Shown one piece after another: positions 16,863-24,357 of a stretch of DNA of 64,000 nucleotides (positions within the stretch are counted from its first letter, which is position 1; each line of letters starts with the position of its first letter). The stretch is taken from assembly GCF_900105055.1 (NCBI RefSeq), contig NZ_FNTA01000004.1, positions 7,223,501 to 7,287,500 of the forward strand, in the 5' to 3' direction. The position numbers and the translations under genes are program-made. Under the pieces are notes generated by a model. The model was not told the origin of the DNA. It did no database searches and was given only the letters and a program-made list of their open reading frames with translations. The DNA is from Amycolatopsis lurida (lineage in GTDB: Bacteria > Actinomycetota > Actinomycetes > Mycobacteriales > Pseudonocardiaceae).

Positions 16863-18199
16863 AGACAGAAAACGTCGAGTACACGGCCTTCTGTGGCTGG
16901 GTTGATCCGCCCGCCGACGTCCGGCCTTCGCTGGCCGGGGACCTCACTTGTGAGGTCGCGGTCGTCGGGGGTGGTATCGGCGGCATGTCGACTGCGTTGC
17001 GGCTGGCCGAACGAGGGCAGGACGTGGTGCTGCTGGAAGCCGAGTTCTGTGGGCACGGCGCCAGTTCGCGCAACGCCGGGCAGCTCGCGGGAGCCCCAGG
17101 TGGAGACCTTCAGCTCCTCGACCTGTTGTACCGCAAGAAGATGCCCGGCATGATCCGCCTCACCGAACATGCCGCACACCACGTCGAGAGCCTCATCGAA
17201 AAGTACGGCATCGACTGCGGCTACGAACGGACGGGCAATGTCTTCGCGGCGGTCTCCCGAGGACAGATGGGCCGGGTGCGCCGCGTGACCAGGATCCTTC
17301 GGCGCGTCGGCGCCGACGTGAAACTGGGAACGAGCGAAGAACTCGGCATTCCCCGCGGCTTCCTCGGCGGAATGCGTGAAAACGTCGGGGGGATCATGAA
17401 CCCCGGTCAGTTCACCGCGGGGATGCGTCGAGCGCTGCTCAATACCTCCGCGCGAGTCTTCGAGCAGACGAAGGTCACCGACGTCGGGCGTGACCGCGGC
17501 CAAGCGGTCATCACCACTCCTCGGGGTCTGGTGCGGGCGAACAAAGTGGTTCTGGCAACGAATGCGTACGCGGGGGAGTGGGATATCACGCCTCCTCGGC
17601 TCTCCGTGCCCATCTGGGTCGTCGAAGTGGAAACCGAGCCCATCGACCCCGCCCGGCTGGAGGCACTGGGATGGTCCAGCCGATCGGGGCTCGTCACCCA
17701 GCACAACATCATGGAGAACTACCGGCTGACCTCACGCAACACCATCGTCTTCGGTGTCCGGCGGCTCGAGCGGGGCAGGACGTATCCACTCCCTCAAAAG
17801 CTGCCGGACCCGGCGCTCGTCGAGGAACTTGCCGAGGCCTTCACGACGCGGTTCCCGGCTCTGTCGGACGTCGCGATCGAGCGCACCTGGGGAGGATGGA
17901 TCGCGATCACTTCGTCCTGGCTGCCCATAGCCGGGCAACTGGACGATGCCACCTACTACTCGATCGCGTGCAACGGTCACGGCCTGGCGCAAGCGCCCTA
18001 CGTCGGCTCCCTCATCGCTGATCTGATCGTCGACGGAGAGCGCCATGAGGACCTGGAGGAATTGTGGGTGAAGAAGCCCAAGTTCCCACGCCCGCTGATG
18101 ATGGGCTCCTTGGGGCTTCGTGCGATCTGGACTGTCGACCGCTTCAACGATTTCGTGAACGGAAGCAAACGCAAGAGCGCCCGGCAGAAGGCCGGGTAA
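16859..18199 (+). CDS. FAD-dependent oxidoreductase, PuuB-like DAO family
   Basis: This 446-residue flavoprotein resembles gamma-glutamylputrescine oxidase in order of motifs: a leader with an aromatic segment, VAVVGGGIGGMSTALRLAE (about residues 33-51), GHGASSRNAGQL (flavin-proximal), a NAYAGEWD segment, and the C-terminal TWGGWIAITSSWLPIAG and ACNGHGLAQAP. PuuB oxidises gamma-glutamyl-putrescine to the aldehyde. Together with the ligase at 8342, the hydrolase at 9676 and the aldehyde dehydrogenase it completes a Puu-like set. ATG 16859 overlaps the membrane-protein stop by 4 bp. Confidence 0.88.
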   Translation: MKTENVEYTAFCGWVDPPADVRPSLAGDLTCEVAVVGGGIGGMSTALRLAERGQDVVLLEAEFCGHGASSRNAGQLAGAPGGDLQLLDLLYRKKMPGMIRLTEHAAHHVESLIEKYGIDCGYERTGNVFAAVSRGQMGRVRRVTRILRRVGADVKLGTSEELGIPRGFLGGMRENVGGIMNPGQFTAGMRRALLNTSARVFEQTKVTDVGRDRGQAVITTPRGLVRANKVVLATNAYAGEWDITPPRLSVPIWVVEVETEPIDPARLEALGWSSRSGLVTQHNIMENYRLTSRNTIVFGVRRLERGRTYPLPQKLPDPALVEELAEAFTTRFPALSDVAIERTWGGWIAITSSWLPIAGQLDDATYYSIACNGHGLAQAPYVGSLIADLIVDGERHEDLEELWVKKPKFPRPLMMGSLGLRAIWTVDRFNDFVNGSKRKSARQKAG

Positions 18200-18206
18200 A
18201 TGAGGT

Positions 18207-18997
18207 ATGTCGTCCGTCGCGCGTAGACGCCATACGGTGCCGAGGTTCTACCTCGACGCGTTCGCGCGTGACGGCCAGATCGGGACTGTGGAACTTCCGG
18301 GTGGTCGGCGCTTCGTGCGATCCGTGAAGAACGCGGCCACCATCAAGAACTTCTACACGCTCGACACAGCCGATTCGTCGCACTCGGACGCGTTCGAGGT
18401 GGCGTTCGGCAAGTTGGAGAACTCGGTGGCGCCGATCCTTCGCAAGGTGATCGGTGATGACACGTGGCCCCTCGATCCGGAGGAGCGGCAGGCTCTCGCA
18501 GAGTTCGCGGCTGGGCAATGCTTTTCGCTGGAGGACCGTCCGGCGAATGATCGAGACACTTCCGGAAATCCTGCCTTACTTCCTCGGGTGGCCTTGGGTC
18601 CTGGTCCGCTTCACCCGCGAGACGCTGCTTAGCGATACCCCGTTGACGCTCATGCGGAACGCGAGCGGGCCGAACGAACCTACCGGGCTGGCGACGGCGT
18701 GGGGTATCACTTTCCCGCTGGCGCGCACTGCAGGAAGCCTTGGGCGAACTCGCGAAGTTCGACACCGTGGCCGCAGGTGGCCTGGATGTGCAGGAACGAG
18801 GGACTGCTCAGCTCGCCAATGCCTTCAATTCCGCGACGATCCGGCACACGCGCCGCTGGATCCTCCATCACCCTGTCGACGCGGACCTCGCCGGTGCTGA
18901 CCTGCGCCGACCGCGTACGACGGAAATCACCGTGCCCGACGGAGACTTCGCCCGGATGGGAGAACTCCTGTGCCGAGCTTCGCGCAACGGTGGCTGA
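18207..18997 (+). pseudogene. DUF4238 protein, broken by two frameshifts
   Basis: A DUF4238-type gene is spread over three frames. Frame one starts at ATG 18207 with the family signature HTVPRFYLDAFA and runs to LAEFAAGQ near 18520. Frame two continues with RMIETLPEILPYFLGW and GLATAWGITFPLA to about 18720. Frame three gives ALQEALGELAKFDTV and ANAFNSATIRHTRRW to 18997. Joined, they give about 260 residues, the usual length of the family. DUF4238 has no established function and is common in mobile or defence-rich DNA. Two independent shifts make sequencing error less likely, though it is not excluded. Confidence 0.75.
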
Positions 18998-19311
18998 GCA
19001 TCGTTCGATTCAGCCGAGTCCGGCGGAGGAGCTGGATGACATCGATCAGTGCACCGAGCAGCTTTGGTGGTACTTGCCAGGTTGAGTGCCAGGTGTGGCA
19101 GCGCGTCCAGAAGGTCGATGTTCGTTGCGTCGAGCCAGTGTGGCTCGGCCTTGTCGGCTTCGTCGAGTCGTTCCCGTTCGTTCTGGCGATCCTGAGCTGT
19201 GCGGTCATCGCGTCATCGTGCGGTCGGATCGACGTCAGGGCGTCGATTCGGCAAGTATTCGTTCTGTGACGTCGTTGCTTGGGCCTCGGGGCGGCACCAT
19301 GTTGATGATTA
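18998..19311. other. Non-coding stretch between broken DUF4238 gene and sigma operon
   Basis: About 310 bp without a convincing gene. Short open frames on both strands have no recognisable pattern and mixed codon use. No strong hairpin was seen. It is probably decayed sequence that belongs with the adjacent pseudogene. Confidence 0.5.
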
Positions 19312-20436
19312 TCAAGTTGTCGCATGGGTATTGAGTCGTGGATCTTCTCGAATCTCGAAGAGGTCAGGGGAGACTTCGATTGATGTCAGCTGGATCAACG
19401 TCGTCCAATTGTCTGGCCAGCGAGTCGTGGGTGACCAGCGGATTCCTGCCAGTGGAACCCCATGTAGGTCGAACGTGGTGAGGTCTGCGCCCGTGAAGTT
19501 GGTCGTTGCTTGGGTAATGTTCTCGATGCCGCTTGCCAATGCCATGGTCAGTGCACGGTTAAAACCGTGTTCGCGACCGTGGTGCATATCGCTGTTCAGT
19601 GCGTCGGCGAGTTCTGGATTAGGCCTTGCCCGGGAGTGGGCTGCGGCAAGGGTTCGCTCCAGGTTGCAAAGTCGGGCAAGTTCGCCTGAGAGCTGATCTG
19701 CGAGGTCGAGCACTTCGTTCAGGGTCTTGGTGAGGATGTTATGGTTCAGAAAACCCTGGCTGAGTTGTTCGCGGCTCAGATGGCCGATATCTTCGACTGT
19801 GATCCGGTCGGCGAGCCCATTTGTGAGGCTTTGGCTGTGTTTGAGGTGGCCGGTCAGCACTAGCAGGTGGGCTCGTGTGCGCCACAGCCTCGCGCCGTGG
19901 GTGAGGGTGTTCTTGATCTGCCGGGCGGTCCTTCGTGCGCCTTCAAGTAGTTCTTCGATCTCTGTCGCAAACTCCGAGATGGGTATCTCGTGACTGAGTG
20001 ATTGCGCACATTGTACTGCTTGCACGACCTTGCCGACGATTCGTTCGCTGTGGTCGATAGCTCTGTCCAAATCGTGCTTCAACGCTGCGAAGCGTACCTC
20101 TTCCAGTTCTTGGCGTGGCAACCTGATTCGAACCTCGAGGCGTCGTTGCCAGGGGCTGGCCATGAGGCGTTCGGCGTAGGCGGCGACTTCTGAAATCGTT
20201 GGTGAAATCGCCGATACTGGTTCTGGGCGTGGAACTATGGCTTCGAGGCCTGCTTCTACGTCGACTAGAGTGGCAATTGCCTTGTTGAGCCGGGTGGGCT
20301 CACCAAGATCTTTAGCGTCGTGAAGTCCCGATTCGACGTCCAATGCTCGGCCGATAGAGAGATCCAACTCGCGGATCTGCGCGCTGAGCCACTGGTTGAG
20401 ACTGGTTTCGTCCTCGAAATAAGGGAAGACGGTCAT
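19312..20436 (-). CDS. Sigma-operon partner with pentapeptide-like C-terminus
   Basis: This 374-residue soluble protein is mostly helical. Its C-terminal part, NFTGADLTTFDLHGVPLAG followed by IRWSPTTRWPDNW, is the short pentapeptide-like tail found in many actinobacterial proteins encoded next to ECF sigma factors. ATG 20436 is chosen because AGGAGGA lies just before it and because it overlaps the sigma stop (ATGA); the longer frame to 20568 is inside the sigma gene. By position it may be an anti-sigma or effector protein, but no anti-sigma zinc or membrane motif is present. GC content is lower than in neighbouring genes. Confidence 0.8.
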   Translation of the reverse strand: MTVFPYFEDETSLNQWLSAQIRELDLSIGRALDVESGLHDAKDLGEPTRLNKAIATLVDVEAGLEAIVPRPEPVSAISPTISEVAAYAERLMASPWQRRLEVRIRLPRQELEEVRFAALKHDLDRAIDHSERIVGKVVQAVQCAQSLSHEIPISEFATEIEELLEGARRTARQIKNTLTHGARLWRTRAHLLVLTGHLKHSQSLTNGLADRITVEDIGHLSREQLSQGFLNHNILTKTLNEVLDLADQLSGELARLCNLERTLAAAHSRARPNPELADALNSDMHHGREHGFNRALTMALASGIENITQATTNFTGADLTTFDLHGVPLAGIRWSPTTRWPDNWTTLIQLTSIEVSPDLFEIREDPRLNTHATT

Positions 20437-20981
20437 CGGTCTTCCTCCTGTGCTTGAAGATGACGTATCAGCGATCGGCGAGCTTTCTTCAGGTTGGAGC
20501 GGACCGCGCTCGGCTCGATGGATATTTCGTGCGCGATTTCGGCTGGGGTGTAGCCGTAGAGGGTCCATGCCATGACTTGTCGCTGGCGAGGTGGTAACAG
20601 TTTCAGTAATCTAATGGATTCCTGTCCCTGCTCCCAGCCTTCTATGTCTGCGGTTCGAAGTAGCGGAGATGGTTCGACGGGTTCTTCGGCTGCGTTCTCG
20701 ACCTCGGCGAACTTGCGAATCAGTGCACGGGAGGCGACTCGATACGTCCATGCGCGAGGGTGGTCGATCGTGCTCCAGCGCCGATAGACGTCGCTCATGG
20801 TGTCCTGGGCGATGTCTGCAGCGTCGCCCAGCCGAGCACCTTGAACGACCAGGAAACCGATTAGCCCCTTCACGGTCTCTCGGTAGAAGGCGCTGAACGC
20901 AAGATCGACTAGCTCGGTGTCTGTTCTCTCACTGGTCGCATGTGGCTCAGTGGTGGCCTTGGTGCGTTCATGATCGGGCAT
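20433..20981 (-). CDS. ECF-type RNA polymerase sigma factor
   Basis: This 182-residue sigma-70-family protein has region 2 (FSAFYRETVKGLIGFLVVQG, then GDAADIAQDTMSDVYRRW) and region 4 (LPPRQRQVMAWTLYGYTPAEI and PSAVRSNLKKARRSL). The start is ATG 20981, preceded by GGGGAG and overlapping the upstream small gene by 14 bp; the longer frame to 21128 runs through that gene. It heads no visible classical anti-sigma gene, but is followed at once by the pentapeptide-tailed protein and preceded by a one-helix membrane protein, so control by one of these is likely. Confidence 0.9.
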   Translation of the reverse strand: MPDHERTKATTEPHATSERTDTELVDLAFSAFYRETVKGLIGFLVVQGARLGDAADIAQDTMSDVYRRWSTIDHPRAWTYRVASRALIRKFAEVENAAEEPVEPSPLLRTADIEGWEQGQESIRLLKLLPPRQRQVMAWTLYGYTPAEIAHEISIEPSAVRSNLKKARRSLIRHLQAQEEDR

Positions 20982-21231
20982 CGTTCTCCCCGGCCAGGTC
21001 GGAGGCCGGACGACCGATGCGAATCCGGAGTCGGCTTCCGTCGTCGCGAACATCGTCCAGTTCGACCCTGCCCTCAGCGGGTAGGCGCGCCGCCAGTACG
21101 CGCAAGGTTTCTTGCCGCCTTCGATCACGTACTGCCTGCCAGTAGAGCCGCAAGCCGATCACCGCTAGAGGGATCACGGCAGTAGTGATGCCGGACATTA
21201 TCACCAACGTGGAGGGCACTTGATCTTCCAC
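20968..21231 (-). CDS. Small single-helix membrane protein of the sigma operon
   Basis: An 87-residue protein with one hydrophobic segment near its N-terminus (STLVIMSGITTAVIPLAVIG, residues about 7-26), then a basic stretch (RLYWQAVRDRRRQE) and a mixed charged tail. It overlaps the sigma gene by 14 bp and is its first operon partner. No family was recognised. Its size and topology would suit a membrane tether or a signal sensor for the sigma factor; this is inference. Confidence 0.65.
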   Translation of the reverse strand: MEDQVPSTLVIMSGITTAVIPLAVIGLRLYWQAVRDRRRQETLRVLAARLPAEGRVELDDVRDDGSRLRIRIGRPASDLAGENDARS

Positions 21232-21436
21232 CGCCTTCTACTTGTCGAACTAGTCAGAAGCTAAGAGGGCGCAGGGCTCGCTTGCGTGAACTTGGGCCTC
21301 GAACTCTTTCGGGCTTCGTTCGGTAGCTACGGACTCGTTGCCGCGCAGCCGAGGGCGACGATGACGGTGTGGACGATTCCATAGAGGCTGTGACCAGCGC
21401 CCTGGTCGGCGACGTCGGCAGCTTCGTCGGTGAGGG

Positions 21437-21690
21437 GGCTGACCGGGTTCATTCGCGACCGCGTGAACGCCCGCGACGGCTTGGTCTTCTTCATGATGAT
21501 CGGGAACCCGACCTACAAGAACCTCAACGTCACCCTGACCGTCGACACCGGCTCGCCGGCACCGTGCCGACCTCGCTCACGCCGACCCTGCCGGTCAAGC
21601 CCGTGACCGACCCTGATGGCGATCCGGTCAAGTACTGCTTCCGCGTCGCTACCAGCGCCGATGTCAAATCCGGCTGCCTTCCGACACCGA
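21437..21690 (+). pseudogene. Fragment of an RHS/DNRLRE-type surface protein gene
   Basis: Two frames together read as a piece of the non-repeat front region of actinobacterial RHS-type secreted proteins. First comes GLTGFIRDRVNARDG and NPTYKNLNVTLTVDTGSPA (to about 21560), then after a frame change GTVPTSLTPTLPVKPVTDP and DGDPVKYCFRVATSADV (to about 21660). Such proteins are usually over 1500 residues; only about 80 remain here, with no start and no toxin end. It is a relic of a deleted large gene. Confidence 0.6.
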
Positions 21691-21854
21691 CCTCGTGTTC
21701 GCCGCGGCGAGTCAACCGGTCTCCGTGTGGTCGCCACGTTCCGCGCGATTCCAACAGTGCCGCGGTATCCAGTTTCCGCTGGTCGCGGGTCGACTCGTCC
21801 GCCGTCCGTCTCAAGGCGGCGATCCCTCGTGCGCGTCCGTGTCCAAGCTGCAGA

Positions 21855-21892
21855 TTGACTTAGTCATGAAAAGACTAGTAAGGTCATGACTA
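21855..21892 (+). promoter_or_regulatory. Promoter and palindromic operator of the PadR gene
   Basis: TTGACT (21855-21860) and TAAGGT (21878-21883) are 17 bp apart and make a good -35/-10 pair. They are enclosed by a perfect 9-bp inverted repeat, TAGTCATGA (21861-21869) and TCATGACTA (21884-21892), with ACTAGT in the spacer. The repeat overlaps an ATG at 21886, which therefore is unlikely to be the start. Autoregulation by the PadR protein is inferred. Confidence 0.7.
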
Positions 21893-21906
21893 TTAGGCTG
21901 GCCGCC

Positions 21907-22533
21907 ATGAGCAGAGAGAATCGCCGCTCGGCCTTGGGGCTGACCGTCCTCGGCGTGCTCGCCGAGGAGCCCATGCACGCCTATCGCATCCAGGAGGTGA
22001 TCAGGGAGCGCGGAAAGGACCGAGTGGTCAACATCCGCCAGCGGGCCAGCATCTACCAGACCATCGACCGGATGCAGCGGCTCGGCCTGATCGCCGTGCA
22101 CAGCACCGGACGAGTGGCGGGCCGACCCGAACGCACCGTTTACGAACTCACCCCGGCCGGGCGGGAAACCACGCGCACGTGGGTCAGGGAAATGCTGTCC
22201 AGCACCGGAAACGAGTTTCCGGAGTTTCCGGTCGGACTGTCTTTCGTCATGGCACTTGCCCCCGAAGAAGCTCTCGAGCAACTCCAGCTCCGTGCGGACG
22301 CGATCGCCGCCGACCTGGCCGACATCGAGGCCGTCCGCGAGACGGCGGACGTGCCCCGGCTTTTCCTGCTGGAGGAGGAATACCGGCAGGTCACCAGAAA
22401 AGCCGAGCTGGACTGGCTGCGCTCGGTGCTCACCGACCTGCGCACCGGCCGGCTGACCTGGACCGAAGAGTGGATCCGGCAACTGGCCGCCGAATACAAC
22501 CAGAAACAGAGAGAACCTCATGACCGAAACTGA
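21907..22533 (+). CDS. PadR-family transcriptional regulator
   Basis: This 208-residue regulator has the PadR winged helix: SALGLTVLGVLAEEPMHAYR, RQRASIYQTIDRMQRLGLI and VAGRPERTVYELTPAGR, then a C-terminal helical dimer domain. ATG 21907 is chosen over 21886 because the latter lies in the operator palindrome. It overlaps the flavin monooxygenase gene by 14 bp, so it very likely controls that enzyme in response to the enzyme's aromatic substrate. PadR proteins of this length commonly sense phenolics or drugs. Confidence 0.88.
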   Translation: MSRENRRSALGLTVLGVLAEEPMHAYRIQEVIRERGKDRVVNIRQRASIYQTIDRMQRLGLIAVHSTGRVAGRPERTVYELTPAGRETTRTWVREMLSSTGNEFPEFPVGLSFVMALAPEEALEQLQLRADAIAADLADIEAVRETADVPRLFLLEEEYRQVTRKAELDWLRSVLTDLRTGRLTWTEEWIRQLAAEYNQKQREPHDRN

Positions 22534-24013
22534 AGAGCACTTTCCCGTCCTGATCTGCGGTGGCGGGCTGGTCGGCTTGGCCGGCGCGGTTTTCCTGGCA
22601 CGGCAGGGCGTTCGCCCGCTTCTGGTCGACCGTCACCCCGGCGTCTCGATCCACGGCCGGGCTCGCGGGATCAACCAGCGGACGATGGAAATCTATCGCG
22701 CTTACGGGATCGACCAGCAGGTGCACGCGGCCGGCAAGCCCTTTGACGCGGAGGCTGGGGTCGCCCGCTGTGAAACGCTGGCAACTGCATGGCAGTGGCT
22801 CTACGACGCCGAAGAACCACGGGAATGGCCGGAGCTGACCGCTGGCACTTTCTGCATGGCCGACCAGAACACCGTCGAACCGATCCTGGTCGACACCGCC
22901 CGCCGGGACGGTGCCACACACCGCTTCAACACCGAGCTGACTTCCTTCGAAGCCAGCGAAAACGGTGTCATCGCGACGACGACCGATCGTACGACCGGAG
23001 AAAAGCGCACCATCCGCGCCGACTACCTGATCGCAGCGGACGGAAACCGCAGCCCGATTCGGCGAAAGCTCGGCATCAACCGGGCCGGCGAGACCACCTT
23101 CATGCACTCCATGAACATCGTTTTCCGCGCCGACCTCAGCGCCTTCCTGCCCAGAAGGGCGCTGTTCTGGATCATCACGGGCGTTGGTGGCGGCCTTGTC
23201 AGCACCGCCGACCCGCACCGCTGGCAGCTGACCGTCTCCTACGACCCGACCACAGAAGGCGTCGAGAACTTCACCGACAACCGGTGCGTTTCCCTGGTGC
23301 GCGGTGCCATCGGCAAGCTCGGCCTCGACGTCACCATCGAGGACGTGGCCGCCTGGGAGCAGGGCGTCGGCGTCGCCGAACGCTACCGGGACGGCCGCGT
23401 CTTCCTGGCCGGCGACAGCGCCCACACCTGGCCGCCGGCCGGTGCGCTGGGCGCGAACACCGGCGTGCAGGACATCCACAACCTGGCTTGGAAAATCGCC
23501 GCCGTCGCCAAGGGGTGGTCCGACCCGGCGCTGCTCGACACGTACGAAATGGAGCGGCTGCCGATCGCTCACGAGCTGGCCCCGATGATCGTCCGCCACC
23601 AGCAGGCCCGGATGAGCGGTGAGACAGCAGAGGAAATGGATCCCCAACGGCAGACCCTCGGCCAGCTCTACGGCCATGAAAAGGTCTTCGCACACGACCT
23701 GAACGCGCCGGCGACCGAAGGAGCGAGGGCACCACACCTGTGGCTGACAGTCGGCGGCCGGCGAGCCGCCGCCCAAGACCTGTTCGTCGGGGAACACGTC
23801 CTCCTCTGCGACAACCCCGCGTGGGAACAAGCAGCCGCCGAGCAACCATTCCCGATCAAGGCCGTGCGCGCCGAACACGCCGACGGGTGGAAAGCCCGCT
23901 ACGGCGGCAGCGCCACCCTGGTCCGCCCAGACGGCTACATCGCCAGGCAGTACGCAGCACTGCCCGCCGATCCTGCGCAAGCCCTTCGACATGCCGCCTA
24001 CTCACTGGCCTGA
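22520..24013 (+). CDS. FAD-dependent aromatic monooxygenase (PheA/TfdB family)
   Basis: This 497-residue class A flavin hydroxylase has GGGLVGLAGAVFLARQG (about 13-29), the NAD(P)H/FAD motif DYLIAADGNRSPIRRKLGI (about 170-188) and the FAD motif VFLAGDSAHTWPPAGALGAN (about 294-313), then a C-terminal thioredoxin-like tail. Members hydroxylate phenols, polyketides or drugs such as rifamycins and tetracyclines. With its PadR regulator it forms a two-gene inducible unit. The substrate could be a phenolic antibiotic or a plant aromatic; nothing in the sequence decides this. Confidence 0.9.
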   Translation: MTETEEHFPVLICGGGLVGLAGAVFLARQGVRPLLVDRHPGVSIHGRARGINQRTMEIYRAYGIDQQVHAAGKPFDAEAGVARCETLATAWQWLYDAEEPREWPELTAGTFCMADQNTVEPILVDTARRDGATHRFNTELTSFEASENGVIATTTDRTTGEKRTIRADYLIAADGNRSPIRRKLGINRAGETTFMHSMNIVFRADLSAFLPRRALFWIITGVGGGLVSTADPHRWQLTVSYDPTTEGVENFTDNRCVSLVRGAIGKLGLDVTIEDVAAWEQGVGVAERYRDGRVFLAGDSAHTWPPAGALGANTGVQDIHNLAWKIAAVAKGWSDPALLDTYEMERLPIAHELAPMIVRHQQARMSGETAEEMDPQRQTLGQLYGHEKVFAHDLNAPATEGARAPHLWLTVGGRRAAAQDLFVGEHVLLCDNPAWEQAAAEQPFPIKAVRAEHADGWKARYGGSATLVRPDGYIARQYAALPADPAQALRHAAYSLA

Positions 24014-24357
24014 CCGGCCCAACGACGACCGGCCGGACTCGTCGGCTATGAGCGAGCGTCAAGACAGTTCGGTGAACACCGATCCCGGCAAGAAGAGCTA
24101 CGAGGGCTGGCCGCGTTTCGACAGCGCCGACTACCTGTGGGACAAGCAAACGATCCCAAAGTGTCCCGCCACGCCGAATTCCGTCGTCGGTCTGCGTCGT
24201 GATCAGGATGTCGTCACAGCTGGCCTGACCTTGCCCTGGAGCATCGCTACCAAAGTTGCAAGTGCTTACTCCGCAAGGACCGTTGTCCACGCTTCACCGC
24301 GGTTGGATACTGAAGCTTTCAGGGGAACTGGTACCGACCGGCCGACGGGGGATCCCC
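24014..24357. other. Gap between the monooxygenase and haloperoxidase genes
   Basis: About 340 bp. Directly behind the stop at 24013 lie CCGGCC (24014-24019) and GGCCGG (24031-24036), a short GC hairpin that may end transcription. A short open frame starting at ATG 24048 has no recognised pattern, no ribosome site and runs into the next gene, so it is not called. Confidence 0.4.

Noticed and set aside
18927-19325. Minus-strand frame of 132 codons
   Set aside because: Thr/Arg/His-rich shadow of the broken DUF4238 end and of non-coding DNA.
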